From Singulisphaera sp. GP187 (lineage in GTDB: Bacteria; Planctomycetota; Planctomycetia; Isosphaerales; Isosphaeraceae), in the NCBI RefSeq assembly GCF_900129635.1, contig NZ_FSRB01000002.1, positions 2,570,727 to 2,634,726 on the forward strand: a stretch of 64,000 nucleotides of DNA, written 5' to 3'. A program made the position numbers and the translations under genes. Shown piece by piece: positions 54,755 through 63,795 of this stretch (positions are counted from its first letter, which is position 1; each line of letters opens with the position of its first letter). Under the pieces are notes generated by a model. The model worked only from the letters and a program-made list of their open reading frames with translations. It did no database searches and was not told the DNA's origin.

Positions 54755-56377
54755 ATGAAGCGAACGATCCTGATCGCGATTGCGCTGCTCCTTACCGTAA
54801 GTGCTGCCGGAGTGGGCCTGACCGTGGCACGCCCCAGTTGGCTGCCCCATTGGGCACGCGTGGGACCATGGAACGGTGAATCCCCTGCAGACCACGGTCA
54901 CGGTGAGGCGGGACACTCGGCGGCCGATGCGGGCCTCTATTGCAAAGAGCATGGCGTTCCCGAGAAGTTCTGCACCCTCTGCCACGAGGAGTTGATCAAA
55001 TCGCTCCCGCTCTGCAAGCAGCACGGCAACATCCCCGAGGAGATTTGCACCAAGTGCCACCCCGACGTTGAAAAAACGTATAAGATCGAGATGTGTCCGA
55101 AAGGGCACGGCCTTCCCGCTAGCTTCTGTGTCGAGTGTGGGAATACGTCGACGAGTTCGGCCTCACTCCCTGATGACGGCTGGTGCGCAACCCACGGCAA
55201 GCCCGAGCTGCAGTGCCCCGACTGCGCCAAGAGCCCGAGGAAGATTGGTCCCCTCGCGGCGGGGGAGCTCCCCGAAGCTTGCCGTCAGCCCTTGCCAATC
55301 GTTAAGTTGCCGACTCCCAAGCTCGTCCGTCAGGTCGGCATCCAGACGGCCCTGGTGACGGAAGAGGTTCATGCGCACCGCTTGAGCGCGAATGCCGAGA
55401 CCGCCTACGACGCGAATCGCTATGCCGAGATCAGCCCGCGCGTCGCCGGCTTTCTTTCCGAGATCCGCGTCGACCTTGGCCAGACCGTGCGGCGCGGCGA
55501 TGTGCTGGCGGTCGTTGACTCGGCCGAGGTCAGCTCCGCCAAGGGGCAGCTCCTGTCCGCCCAATCGGCCGTCCGCCTGGCGCAGGCCACGGCCGAACGA
55601 ACAAAGTCGCTCACACAGTCGGGTGCGGTGCCGGCTCGCGCCGAGCTCGAGGTGCTGACGACGCTCAACCAGGCCCAGACCAGCGCGATGGACGCCGAGC
55701 AGAAGCTTCGCAACCTCGGGTTCGACAATGACCAGCTCACTACGATCATCAAGACCAAGGACACCCGAAACCTGCTGGACATCGTCGCGCCGATCGACGG
55801 GGTCGTCGTCCTCCGCCACGCGGTTAAAGGGGAAGCGGTGCAAGCGACCAGCCAACTCTTCGCCGTGGCCGACACCGCGAAGATGTGGCTCTGGATCGAC
55901 GTCTACGAACATGATATTTCCTTGATTACAACGGGGCAGCCGGTCTCGTTCACCATCTCGGGCGCCAATCCGACCGGGCAAGGATATGCCTTTCTGGGTG
56001 AGGTGACCTGGGTCGGGACCGAGGTCAACAACAAGACCCGGACCTCCCGGATCCGCGCCGAGCTGGCCAACCCAAACGGCCGACTGCGTGCGAATCAGTT
56101 CGGGGAAGCCGAGATCCAGATCGGTTCCGAGCACAAGGCGATCGTCGTTCCCAAGACGGCCGTGCAACGTAAGGACGGCACCGACCTGGTCTTCCTCCCC
56201 CTCGAAGCGTCGGGTCAATATCGCGCTCAGCGAGTCGTCACCAAGCCGACCGACCAGATCAATGTCGTCGAAGTGGCCTGGGGCTTGAAGCCAGGCCAGC
56301 GAGTCGTCACCAAGGGAGCCTTCATGCTCAAGACTGAGATCATGCGAGGCGCAATCGGCGCGGGCTGCTGCGAATAA
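54755..56377 (+). CDS. CusB-like periplasmic adaptor with four Cys/His modules
   Basis: A 540-residue membrane fusion protein of heavy-metal type. After an N-terminal membrane segment (about 3-24) come four short modules at about 63-77, 87-102, 114-129 and 144-157. Each has the pattern C-x2/3-HG-x-P-x3-C-x2-C, two of them ending in CxxCH (CTLCH, CTKCH). The MFP core follows: VAGFLSEIRVDLGQTVRRGD, a helical hairpin (about 260-330), DIVAPIDGVVVLRHAV, and beta-barrel and membrane-proximal domains. The C-terminus is GAGCCE. The modules probably capture metal ions and hand them to the pump. GAGG lies eight bases upstream. The CusA-like gene begins 27 bp downstream. Confidence 0.9.
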   Translation: MKRTILIAIALLLTVSAAGVGLTVARPSWLPHWARVGPWNGESPADHGHGEAGHSAADAGLYCKEHGVPEKFCTLCHEELIKSLPLCKQHGNIPEEICTKCHPDVEKTYKIEMCPKGHGLPASFCVECGNTSTSSASLPDDGWCATHGKPELQCPDCAKSPRKIGPLAAGELPEACRQPLPIVKLPTPKLVRQVGIQTALVTEEVHAHRLSANAETAYDANRYAEISPRVAGFLSEIRVDLGQTVRRGDVLAVVDSAEVSSAKGQLLSAQSAVRLAQATAERTKSLTQSGAVPARAELEVLTTLNQAQTSAMDAEQKLRNLGFDNDQLTTIIKTKDTRNLLDIVAPIDGVVVLRHAVKGEAVQATSQLFAVADTAKMWLWIDVYEHDISLITTGQPVSFTISGANPTGQGYAFLGEVTWVGTEVNNKTRTSRIRAELANPNGRLRANQFGEAEIQIGSEHKAIVVPKTAVQRKDGTDLVFLPLEASGQYRAQRVVTKPTDQINVVEVAWGLKPGQRVVTKGAFMLKTEIMRGAIGAGCCE

Positions 56378-56404
56378 GCGCGACAACCAGGAAGGAACCC
56401 CGCG

Positions 56405-59400
56405 ATGCTGAATGCGCTGATTGATTTCAGTCTGAAGAACCGCTTCGTCGTTCTCTTGTTAGGCGGCGTGCTGATCGTCCTGGGAGTGCGGGCCGCGATC
56501 TACCTGCCGCTGGACGCGTTCCCCGACACCACGCCGGTCCAGGTTCAGATCAACACGACGGCTCCTGAGTTAGCCCCCGAAGAGATCGAACGGCAAATCA
56601 CGTTCCCGGTCGAGATGGCACTCGGCGGACTGAAAGGGCTCGAGGACGTGCGCTCGATCTCGAAGTTCGGCCTCTCGCAGGTCGTGGCCATCTTCGAGGA
56701 CGGGACCGACATCTACTTCGCGCGCCAACAGATCAACGAGCGGCTGGGAGAGGTCCAGCTTCCCAAAGACATCGAGCGCCCCTTGATGGGTCCGGTGGCC
56801 ACCGGGCTCGGCGAAGTCTTCCACTACATCCTCACCAGCGAGAACCCGGAGTACGACCTGGCCGAGCTCAGAGCGATTCAGGATTGGGTGGTTCGCCCTC
56901 GCCTGTTGCGCGTACCGGGGGTCGCCGAGGTGAACCCCTGGGGCGGTCTCGCCAAGCAGTTCGAGGTGCGCGTCGACCCGATCAAGCTCGCCAAGTACGG
57001 CCTGTCGCTCGACGAGGTCATCCAGGCACTTGAGGATAACAACAAGAACGTCGGCGGCGGTTACATCTTGCGGGCCGGCGAATCGACCCTGGTCCAGGGC
57101 GTCGGCCGGGCCCGTTCGCTCGAGGAGATCGCCAAGATTGTGATCACGGCCCGCGACGGCGTGCCGATCCGGATCGGCGATCTCGGCGAGGTCGCACTCG
57201 GCCACCGAATCAGGCGCGGGGGGGCCACCGCGAACGGCAAAGGCGAGGTCGTCCTCGGCCTCGCGTTCATGCGGATGGGGGAGAACTCCCGGCAGGTGAC
57301 GATGGCTCTTCATAAAGCGATGGAAGAGGTCAAGTCCGCACTTCCTAATGGCGTCGAGATCAGCTCGGTCTATGAACGGACTCACCTTGTCGACCAGGTG
57401 CTCAAGACCGTCGAGCACAACCTGTTCGAGGGGGCCCTGCTCGTCATCGCCGTCCTGTTCGCCTTCCTGGGAAACCTCCGCGCCGGAGTGATCGTGGCCT
57501 CGGCGATTCCGTTTTCGATGCTCTTCGCCGTGACGATGATGGAGCGCGTCGGTATCGCCGGCAGCTTGATGAGCCTGGGGGCGATCGACTTCGGCCTGGT
57601 GGTCGATAGTTCGGTGGTCATGGTCGAAAACTGCGTCCGGCACCTGACACTGGACCAGTCGAACCGCTCGAAGCTCGACGTGATCCGTGAGGCGGCGGTC
57701 GAGGTCAGGAAGCCCACGATGTTCGGCGAGTTGATCATCATGATTGTCTATCTGCCGATCCTCACGTTGGAAGGGATCGAAGGCAAGCTGTTCCGGCCGA
57801 TGGCCCTGACGGTCGTCTTTGCTCTGGCCGGATCAATGGTCTTGTCGCTGACCTTGATGCCCGCCCTGGCTTCGCTGGGACTCCCGCGCACGATGCGAGA
57901 CCACGAGACCTGGGTCGACCGGATCGCCCATCGCCTCTTTCAGCCGATGCTCCGCCTCGGGCTCCGGTTCCCCTGGACGACGCTCGGATTCGTCGGATCG
58001 ATTACGGTGGGCACGACGATCCTCGGTCTCAGCCTGGGCTCGGAATTTGTGCCTCGGCTCAGCGAAGGAACGATCGTCATCAACACGATCCGACTGGCCA
58101 GCGTGAGTCTTGAAGAGTCGCTCGAGTACGGCACCCGAATCGAGTCTCTCTTGAAGGAATCGTTCCCTGACGAGATCGACCAGATCTGGAGTCGAACCGG
58201 CACCGCCGAGGTCGCGACCGACCCGATGGGATTCGAGGTCTCGGACGTCTACGTCACGCTCAAGCCGCGCGACCGCTGGAAGAAGGCGACCTCGCAGGAT
58301 CAACTCGTCGGGGCGATGGCCAAGCTCACCGAGACTTTGCCGGGCATGAGAGCTGTCTATAGCCAACCGATCGAGTTACGACTCAATGAAATGGTCGCCG
58401 GGATCCGGGCCGACCTCGGGATCAAGTTGTTCGGTGACGATCTCGAATTGCTGAAAGACAAGGCGGCCGAGATCGAACGCATCGTCAAGCAGATCCAAGG
58501 CGCCGCGGACGTCAGCACCGAGCAGGTCACGGGTTTGCCCGTGCTCCGCATCGAGGTCAATCGCGATGCGCTGGCGCGTCATGGGATCCCCGCGCGGCAG
58601 GTCCTCGACACGATTAAGGCGGTGGGAGGAATCCAGGTCGGCGCGATCCTCGAACATGACCGGCGGTTCCCCTTGGTCGTTCGCCTGCCCATGTCCTATC
58701 GAGACGATCCGCGCTCTCTCGAAAAGATCATGATCGAAACCGCGGCGGGCCAGCGGCTTCCGCTGACTCGATTGGCCAGCGTGGTGGAGACGACCGGTCC
58801 ATCGACCATCCAGCGTGAGTGGGGTCAGCGCAGAATCGTGGTCCAGTCAAACGTGCGTGGCCGCGACATGGGCTCATTCGTCGAGGAAACCCAGCAACGG
58901 ATCGAACGGGAAGTGAGCCTGCCGACCGGCTACTATCTCGAATGGGGAGGCCAGTTCGAGAACATGCGCCGGGCCGAGCGGCGGCTCTTGATCGTGGTTC
59001 CCCTGGCCCTGGCGCTCGTGCTCAGCCTGCTCTACCTGACCTTCCATTCGTTGCGCGATGCCCTGATGATCTTCAGTGGTGTCCTCTTCGCACGAGTCGG
59101 CGGCGTGTTCGGTCTCTGGCTGCGCGGGATGCCGTTTACGATCTCGGCCGGGGTCGGCTTCGTCGCACTCGCCGGAGCGTCGATGCTCGAGGGTCTGGTC
59201 CTGGTCAGCTACATCAGGGACCGGATGTCGCACGGAGTCTCCAAGCGCGAGGCCATCGAGCAAGCCCGGCTCGCGCGGCTTCGGCCGGTGCTGATGACCG
59301 GCGCCGTGGCCGCGCTCGGCTTTGCCCCGATGATGCTCTCAACCGGGGTCGGCGCCGAGGTCCAGCGGCCACTCGCCACGGTCGTCTTCTTCGGGATGGT

Positions 59401-59557
59401 CTGTGACACATTCCTGACCATGCTGGCGTTACCGGTCCTCTATCTCCTGTTCGGAAAAGGGCCGGCCCCATCCGTCGAAACGAGCGATGACCAAGCTGTT
59501 GGCGATCGTCTCAGGCCAACGCGAGAAGAGTCATCCGTTCCACTCGTCGAAGTGTGA
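56405..59557 (+). CDS. CusA/CzcA-family heavy-metal RND efflux pump
   Basis: A 1050-residue inner-membrane proton-driven pump. The HME-RND signature in TM4 is IDFGLVVDSSVVMVEN, with the acidic residues typical of heavy-metal RND proteins. The other landmarks are the N-terminal TM1 (LLGGVLIVLGVRAAIYLP), DAFPDTTPVQVQI, and duplicated transmembrane halves ending PVLYLLFGK. AAGGA with good spacing precedes the ATG. It is the last gene of the CusRS-like operon and is followed by a strong terminator at 59564. The ion is not predictable from this alone; copper, silver, zinc, cobalt or nickel are all possible. Confidence 0.95.
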   Translation: MLNALIDFSLKNRFVVLLLGGVLIVLGVRAAIYLPLDAFPDTTPVQVQINTTAPELAPEEIERQITFPVEMALGGLKGLEDVRSISKFGLSQVVAIFEDGTDIYFARQQINERLGEVQLPKDIERPLMGPVATGLGEVFHYILTSENPEYDLAELRAIQDWVVRPRLLRVPGVAEVNPWGGLAKQFEVRVDPIKLAKYGLSLDEVIQALEDNNKNVGGGYILRAGESTLVQGVGRARSLEEIAKIVITARDGVPIRIGDLGEVALGHRIRRGGATANGKGEVVLGLAFMRMGENSRQVTMALHKAMEEVKSALPNGVEISSVYERTHLVDQVLKTVEHNLFEGALLVIAVLFAFLGNLRAGVIVASAIPFSMLFAVTMMERVGIAGSLMSLGAIDFGLVVDSSVVMVENCVRHLTLDQSNRSKLDVIREAAVEVRKPTMFGELIIMIVYLPILTLEGIEGKLFRPMALTVVFALAGSMVLSLTLMPALASLGLPRTMRDHETWVDRIAHRLFQPMLRLGLRFPWTTLGFVGSITVGTTILGLSLGSEFVPRLSEGTIVINTIRLASVSLEESLEYGTRIESLLKESFPDEIDQIWSRTGTAEVATDPMGFEVSDVYVTLKPRDRWKKATSQDQLVGAMAKLTETLPGMRAVYSQPIELRLNEMVAGIRADLGIKLFGDDLELLKDKAAEIERIVKQIQGAADVSTEQVTGLPVLRIEVNRDALARHGIPARQVLDTIKAVGGIQVGAILEHDRRFPLVVRLPMSYRDDPRSLEKIMIETAAGQRLPLTRLASVVETTGPSTIQREWGQRRIVVQSNVRGRDMGSFVEETQQRIEREVSLPTGYYLEWGGQFENMRRAERRLLIVVPLALALVLSLLYLTFHSLRDALMIFSGVLFARVGGVFGLWLRGMPFTISAGVGFVALAGASMLEGLVLVSYIRDRMSHGVSKREAIEQARLARLRPVLMTGAVAALGFAPMMLSTGVGAEVQRPLATVVFFGMVCDTFLTMLALPVLYLLFGKGPAPSVETSDDQAVGDRLRPTREESSVPLVEV

Positions 59558-59563
59558 GGCGAG

Positions 59564-59594
59564 CGCCTCTTGAGCCGGCAAGAGGCGTTCTTTT
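59564..59594 (+). terminator. intrinsic terminator of the heavy-metal efflux operon
   Basis: CGCCTCTTG (59564-59572) and CAAGAGGCG (59579-59587) form a perfect 9-bp stem with a 6-base loop, followed by TTCTTTT. It lies right after the pump gene. Confidence 0.85.
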
Positions 59595-59675
59595 GATCGC
59601 GTCCTTCTCAATTGGCGTACCAAGGGTTCGTGAGTTCGAAGCGTCAGGGGCAGGTTGATCGAGAACAGCCCTCGT

Positions 59676-60686
59676 TTACGTCTTTCGGAGCAGCAAATCC
59701 AGGACCCAGCACCCTCGATAATGCTCGCGCTGCTGTCGGCAGTGAGCGAGGATTTCGGGATCGTGGCAGCCGGCTTGTTCAAGGACATCCGCCAGGACGG
59801 GCAAGTCCGCAAACGCGCGTTCCTCGTAGATCGCCTGAGCCAGCTTCGGGACCGCCCGGTCGTTCGCTAACAACCATGATTCATCAATCGTCACGGGTTG
59901 AAAGATATTGCCGAAAAGGTCGAGGATCAGGAGGGCCTGGCGGCTCTCGGCCACACCCGCCGGCCAAGCCCGATCCTCACCGTGGGGACCGCCGATCCGG
60001 GCAAGCCCCACCGCCTTTTCAGCAAGCTCGAGAGCATAGTCCGCCTCGTTGACGACCATCCGAAGCGCTGATTCCTCTTCATTGGGGAACAAGGCGCGGT
60101 AGTGAACCAGCGAGACGGCCAGCAGCTCTTCCTTGCTAATGAGGCTGTCTGCATACTTTTCGACCGCGTCGAGCTCGGCTTCAAACAAAGGGTCGGCGAA
60201 CTGGAATTCAGCAACCTGCTCATAGCATGCGACGGCAAACAACCGCATCTTTCGTTCACTGTAAGAGGGGTGCTCAAACAGGAAAAACAACATCGAACTC
60301 GAATCGTGCGTGGCGAGCCATTCGAGTTCGTCCATCCAGGGTATCGAGGCGTTGAAGAATGGGCCATCCTCTTCTCGAGATCCCATGCCTTGATTTGGCG
60401 CATTCGCACAAATTGACTGCGTAGCCGGGTCGGTCAAAACGACAAGCGACGCGAAATCCGACTGTTGGATCACCTTACGGATCAAGTCCACGGCATATTG
60501 ACGATCGATCTTACCGGCAACAAGCTGGTCTTCGATCTGAGTCGGTGACGCTCCGTTGCGGAGGGAATCCATGATCTGAACCGAGAGACGCTGATCCAGC
60601 CGTTTGAGGTAGAGCGCAGCGGCAGCCAGCAACCCGAGAATTGTCAGGCCAAACGTCAAGAGGAGGATCCGAAATTCCACGTTCAC
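59676..60686 (-). CDS. membrane-anchored planctomycete paralogue-family protein (unknown function)
   Basis: A 336-residue protein with one N-terminal transmembrane segment (ILLLTFGLTILGLLAAAALYL at about 6-26). The soluble part matches a large planctomycete paralogue family I recognise by its blocks: WLATHDSSSMLFFL, RKMRLFAVACYEQ, FGNIFQPVTIDESWL, AQAIYEERAFADLPVLADVLE and the closing CHDPEILAHCRQQREHYRGCWVLDLLL, in order. Members are usually soluble, so the anchor is unusual. Function is unknown. GTG 60686 has AGGGG nearby; GTG 60680 is equally possible. Confidence 0.7.
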   Translation of the reverse strand: MNVEFRILLLTFGLTILGLLAAAALYLKRLDQRLSVQIMDSLRNGASPTQIEDQLVAGKIDRQYAVDLIRKVIQQSDFASLVVLTDPATQSICANAPNQGMGSREEDGPFFNASIPWMDELEWLATHDSSSMLFFLFEHPSYSERKMRLFAVACYEQVAEFQFADPLFEAELDAVEKYADSLISKEELLAVSLVHYRALFPNEEESALRMVVNEADYALELAEKAVGLARIGGPHGEDRAWPAGVAESRQALLILDLFGNIFQPVTIDESWLLANDRAVPKLAQAIYEERAFADLPVLADVLEQAGCHDPEILAHCRQQREHYRGCWVLDLLLRKT

Positions 60687-61239
60687 CCCTGTCCCAAAGA
60701 GCTGATCGATGGGCCATCCCGCGGAGGAGTTCAACTGGCAGACGGACGGACGCGCAGACCCGTTCCTACAGCGGTTCTCCGTCGGATGACGCAGTCTTTG
60801 TGGTGTGAGATACGAGACGGTCGCCACGTGATAGGGGCGCTTCGTCCGTCGGAAGACAGGGAGCTTACACTCCCCGCTCGCCTTTCAGAGGCGAGCGAAG
60901 ACCAACGAGTAAGGGACGGCACCGATCGTGGTTCCATGAATTTCGCTCGCCTCTGAAAGGCGAGCGGGGAGCGTGAGCTCCCTGGCTTTGGGCCGTCGAA
61001 TGGGCGGTTCTTTTGACAGTGTAGCAACGGCACTGGGTTGATGAATCCGGGCGGAAATCAGGTCCCTTGACGACAGTCTCTGAAAATCCCGCCTTGGCCA
61101 GACCAGAAGGGGCTGGCCAAGGCGGCATTACCCCGCTGGCAAGTGTTCCCGTAGGCAGATTGACGATATCCTGATAGGACGAGCGCGTACACAATCCATT
61201 GGCAACCGCAACGATCACCAATTTCTCATAGGTCTCCCA
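60687..61239. other. 553-bp intergenic region with a 41-bp inverted repeat
   Basis: It lies between the paralogue-family gene start and the EF-hand gene end. It is dominated by a long inverted repeat at 60859-60982. No gene is visible. Confidence 0.5.
60859..60982. repeat. 41-bp inverted repeat, MITE/dispersed-repeat type
   Basis: Arms 60859-60899 and 60942-60982 match at 39 of 41 positions (starting GGGAGCTTACACTCCCC), with a 42-base spacer. The arms themselves contain CGCTCGCCT and AGGCGAGCG, so the structure is palindromic at two scales. Confidence 0.75.
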
Positions 61240-61830
61240 TTACTGAGGTCGATCAGCAGGAAGACGAAGCCGATCGTACTCCAGGCGACCACGTCCGCCG
61301 GGACCGCCGGGGCCGCCAGGGCCACGTTCGCGAATTGCTTTGAGCTGCGCCTTCTGTTCGTCGTTCAGGATCTTCGCGAGCGAAGCGTCGACTTCTTTCT
61401 GAAGGGCGGCGAGTTGTTTCTTCTGGTCGGCGCTGAGTTCCAGTCGGTCTTGGAGCATCGCCGGCAAGACGTCGCCGGGGCGGAATCCGCCCCTCATGAA
61501 CCCGCCCGGCCCCCCACCGGGAGGGCCGTCCGGCCTGGCGGCCGGTGCTTTGCTCTCCAGAGTGGTGAGTTCTTCCTTGGTGACGGAACCATCCTTGTTT
61601 TCGTCCGCTCGGTCGAAGAGTCGGTGCAATCGTTCATCCGTGACTTCGGCCTTCGACAACGCTCCGTCCTGATCTTTGTCGAACACCATCATCCGGGCCA
61701 CGAGGTCGTTCGTGTTCCCCGATCGGGGGCCGTCCTCTCGTCCACGGCCCGGCCCCTGAGCCGTCGCGATCGAAGCCGAGGCCGCGACCAATAATCCCAG
61801 TGCTGATGCAATCCAGATATGCGTTCGCAT
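61240..61830 (-). CDS. secreted EF-hand and Spy/CpxP-like Gly-rich protein
   Basis: A 196-residue protein with a signal peptide (about 1-25, ending SIATAQGPG). Two EF-hand loops are visible, DKDQDGALSKAE and DENKDGSVTKEE, followed by a Pro/Gly-rich linker and a helical segment (LSADQKKQLAALQKEVDASL) of Spy/CpxP type. It ends in a Gly/Pro-rich stretch (GPGGPGGPGGRG). Calcium binding by the EF-hands is likely. The start at ATG 61830 is adopted; an in-frame GTG at 61836 is possible. It lies downstream of a secreted dioxygenase and a second Gly/Pro-rich protein on the same strand. Confidence 0.8.
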   Translation of the reverse strand: MRTHIWIASALGLLVAASASIATAQGPGRGREDGPRSGNTNDLVARMMVFDKDQDGALSKAEVTDERLHRLFDRADENKDGSVTKEELTTLESKAPAARPDGPPGGGPGGFMRGGFRPGDVLPAMLQDRLELSADQKKQLAALQKEVDASLAKILNDEQKAQLKAIRERGPGGPGGPGGRGRLEYDRLRLPADRPQ

Positions 61831-61883
61831 ATTCACACTCGTTCCCTGGCGAATGGTGAGTCAAAATCCAGAATGTCCCGCCG

Positions 61884-62588
61884 TCAACGCGATGAGCTCG
61901 ATTTCGGCTTGAATGCGCTCTCGTCCGGAGTCCGGCCGAGAATCAGGTCAAAATGGGCGGCCAATTCACCGATCTTGGATTCCTTGATCGGCTTGAATTC
62001 GGCCATCAAGAGTTCCCGGTCAAACACGCCGATCCCACCCAGCACCACACCATCAACCTCATTCCCAGGATGACCGGCAATGTTCAGTTGGGTGGTGAGA
62101 AGCTCCCGCCCCCCCTTCTTGACCTTGATATGAATATGTGGGGCCGGCCTGCCAGGATAGGGAACCGGCTTGATCGTCCGGAAGTAGTATTCTCCGGTCG
62201 ACCCGGTCGTGAACCGGCCGAACCCCTGGAAGTTCTTGTCCTGCTGATCCCGCTTGCCGTCGCTATCGCCCGTGTGGAGATAGACCTGGTTGGCGTCGCA
62301 CTGCCAGATCTCGATCGTCGCGTTGCGGATCGGAGAACCCGTTTCACTGAGGATGCGACCGGTCAGGTGGGTGATCTCCCCCACGGCCGGCGTAATCCCA
62401 TCATTGACAATGATCAGGTCATTGTCGGTGTCCAACGGCAGCCGATCCGGATAGAACGGGCCTTCGGTCCGCGAAGGAGTGAGTGCAAGCTGCTCGGCAA
62501 AGAGCCCACGCGTCGTGAACAAGGCAGCGCCTGCCGCGCACGTACCAAGAAAAACACGCCGGCTCAAAATCTCGTTGTCACGCATCAT
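61884..62588 (-). CDS. Tat-exported intradiol ring-cleavage dioxygenase
   Basis: A 234-residue non-haem Fe(III) dioxygenase of the protocatechuate 3,4-dioxygenase/catechol family. The N-terminus is a Tat signal (SRRVFLGTCAAGAALF at about 9-24). Iron ligands appear to be Y103 (QVYLHTG), Y144 (PVPYPG), H151 and H153 (PHIHIKV). The loop between Y144 and H151 is short compared with protocatechuate dioxygenases. Family motifs TEGPFYPD and GEYYFRTIKPVPYP are present. Periplasmic location implies that it acts on aromatic compounds outside the cytoplasm. The start has GAGG eight bases upstream. It lies between two Gly/Pro-rich secreted proteins. Confidence 0.85.
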   Translation of the reverse strand: MMRDNEILSRRVFLGTCAAGAALFTTRGLFAEQLALTPSRTEGPFYPDRLPLDTDNDLIIVNDGITPAVGEITHLTGRILSETGSPIRNATIEIWQCDANQVYLHTGDSDGKRDQQDKNFQGFGRFTTGSTGEYYFRTIKPVPYPGRPAPHIHIKVKKGGRELLTTQLNIAGHPGNEVDGVVLGGIGVFDRELLMAEFKPIKESKIGELAAHFDLILGRTPDESAFKPKSSSSR

Positions 62589-62652
62589 CAATTTTCCTCG
62601 ATTGTCATTATGTTCTTTTCTGCAAATCAATTGCCGTTGTGACCAACCTCAA

Positions 62653-63795
62653 TCAAGGCTCGTCCGTAGCCCGTCCTCCCCCATTTGAGCCAGCACCTCC
62701 AGGACCGCCGGCACCACCAGCGCCGCCGGCACCACCGCCACCGCCGCCACCGCCACCGCCAAAGCCTCCGGGGCCGCCAGGACCTCCGGGGCCGCCGAAT
62801 CCACCCCCACCAAAGCCACCGGGACCTCCAGGGCCACCAGAACGGATCTTCGAGAAGTCAAACGGCTTACCGAGCAATTTCTCGTATGCGGTTTTTTGCT
62901 CCGGGTTGAGAACCTCGTTGATCTTCTCGGACGCGGTTGTACGAATCTTCTCGACAGCCTCGCGCATCTTGGCAAACTGCTCGCGAAACGCGGCAGTATC
63001 GAAGTTGGGGCGACCGCCGCCGCCAGGACCGCCGCCGCGGGACCGCCTACCCCCCTGGTCTCCTCCTGGGGCTGCCGGAGTTCCATTCTCCGCGGCAAGC
63101 GCACCGTTCTCGGCAGCAGCTCCTTCGTCACCGGGTGCAGCGCCATTGGGCGTGGCATTATCCTGACCACCACGACGGCTCCCTTTCGTCGCGGGATCCC
63201 CCGCATCTCCCGAACGAGGACCACCGCCTGGCGGTCGTGGCATCTTACTGGCCATCTCCGAGCGCATCTCATCAACGATCGTTTTCACCTTCTTGCTCTG
63301 TGCCGAGGTCAACTTGACCTTGGCCGCAATCTCCTTCCGGGCGAGCGCCGACGGTCCTTCACGCTGAAGCTCGAGTTGGGCCAGCCGATCCTTCTGCCGC
63401 TTGTTGAGCGACTTGGTCACCGACGACTCCGCTTCACGTTGGAGGCTGCCCATCGCCGACATCATCGCCTGTGGATCGCCCCCCTCGGCGCCCGCTTCCG
63501 CGAACAGTTCCTGGCGCTTCCGGTCCATCGACGCCGCCAGACGCTTGATCTGCGCCTCTTGCTTGTCGGTAAACCCAAGCTCCTTCTGAACTTCCGGAGA
63601 CATGACCAGCGACGGTCCTCCCGGCCCACCAGGACCGCCAAATCCACCAAACCCACCGGGTCCTCCGCGGCCACCAGGTCCTCCCGGTCCTCCGGGGCCA
63701 CCAGGAGGCCCTTGAGCGTTGGCTGCGGCAATCGTCATTGCGAGCGTCAGGCCAATCGCCATCACTCCGCTGGTTCGCCAGGACATTGATCCCAT
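62653..63795 (-). CDS. secreted collagen-like Gly/Pro-rich, Spy/CpxP-like protein
   Basis: A 380-residue protein. A signal peptide (about 1-27, ending TIAAANAQGPP) is followed by GPGGPGG-type repeats at both ends. Between them are two helical segments rich in Lys/Gln/Glu (KELGFTDKQEAQIKRLAAS; AREKINEVLNPEQ-like) that resemble the LTxxQ motif of Spy/CpxP. A disordered Asn/Gly/Ala linker lies in the middle. AAGGAG precedes ATG 63795. It is upstream of the dioxygenase (64 bp gap) and may be in its operon. A structural or chaperone-like surface role is inference. Confidence 0.75.
   Translation of the reverse strand: MGSMSWRTSGVMAIGLTLAMTIAAANAQGPPGGPGGPGGPGGRGGPGGFGGFGGPGGPGGPSLVMSPEVQKELGFTDKQEAQIKRLAASMDRKRQELFAEAGAEGGDPQAMMSAMGSLQREAESSVTKSLNKRQKDRLAQLELQREGPSALARKEIAAKVKLTSAQSKKVKTIVDEMRSEMASKMPRPPGGGPRSGDAGDPATKGSRRGGQDNATPNGAAPGDEGAAAENGALAAENGTPAAPGGDQGGRRSRGGGPGGGGRPNFDTAAFREQFAKMREAVEKIRTTASEKINEVLNPEQKTAYEKLLGKPFDFSKIRSGGPGGPGGFGGGGFGGPGGPGGPGGFGGGGGGGGGGAGGAGGAGGPGGAGSNGGGRATDEP

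Noticed and set aside
54941..55225. c-type cytochrome (CxxCH motifs)
   Set aside because: The two CxxCH motifs sit in regular Cys/His knuckle repeats of a metal-efflux adaptor, so haem attachment is less likely than metal binding.
55163..56386. 407-codon reverse-strand frame
   Set aside because: Antisense to the CusB-like adaptor.
62639..63166. Forward frame rich in PPGPP repeats
   Set aside because: It is the reverse of the Gly/Pro-rich secreted protein; no start site.
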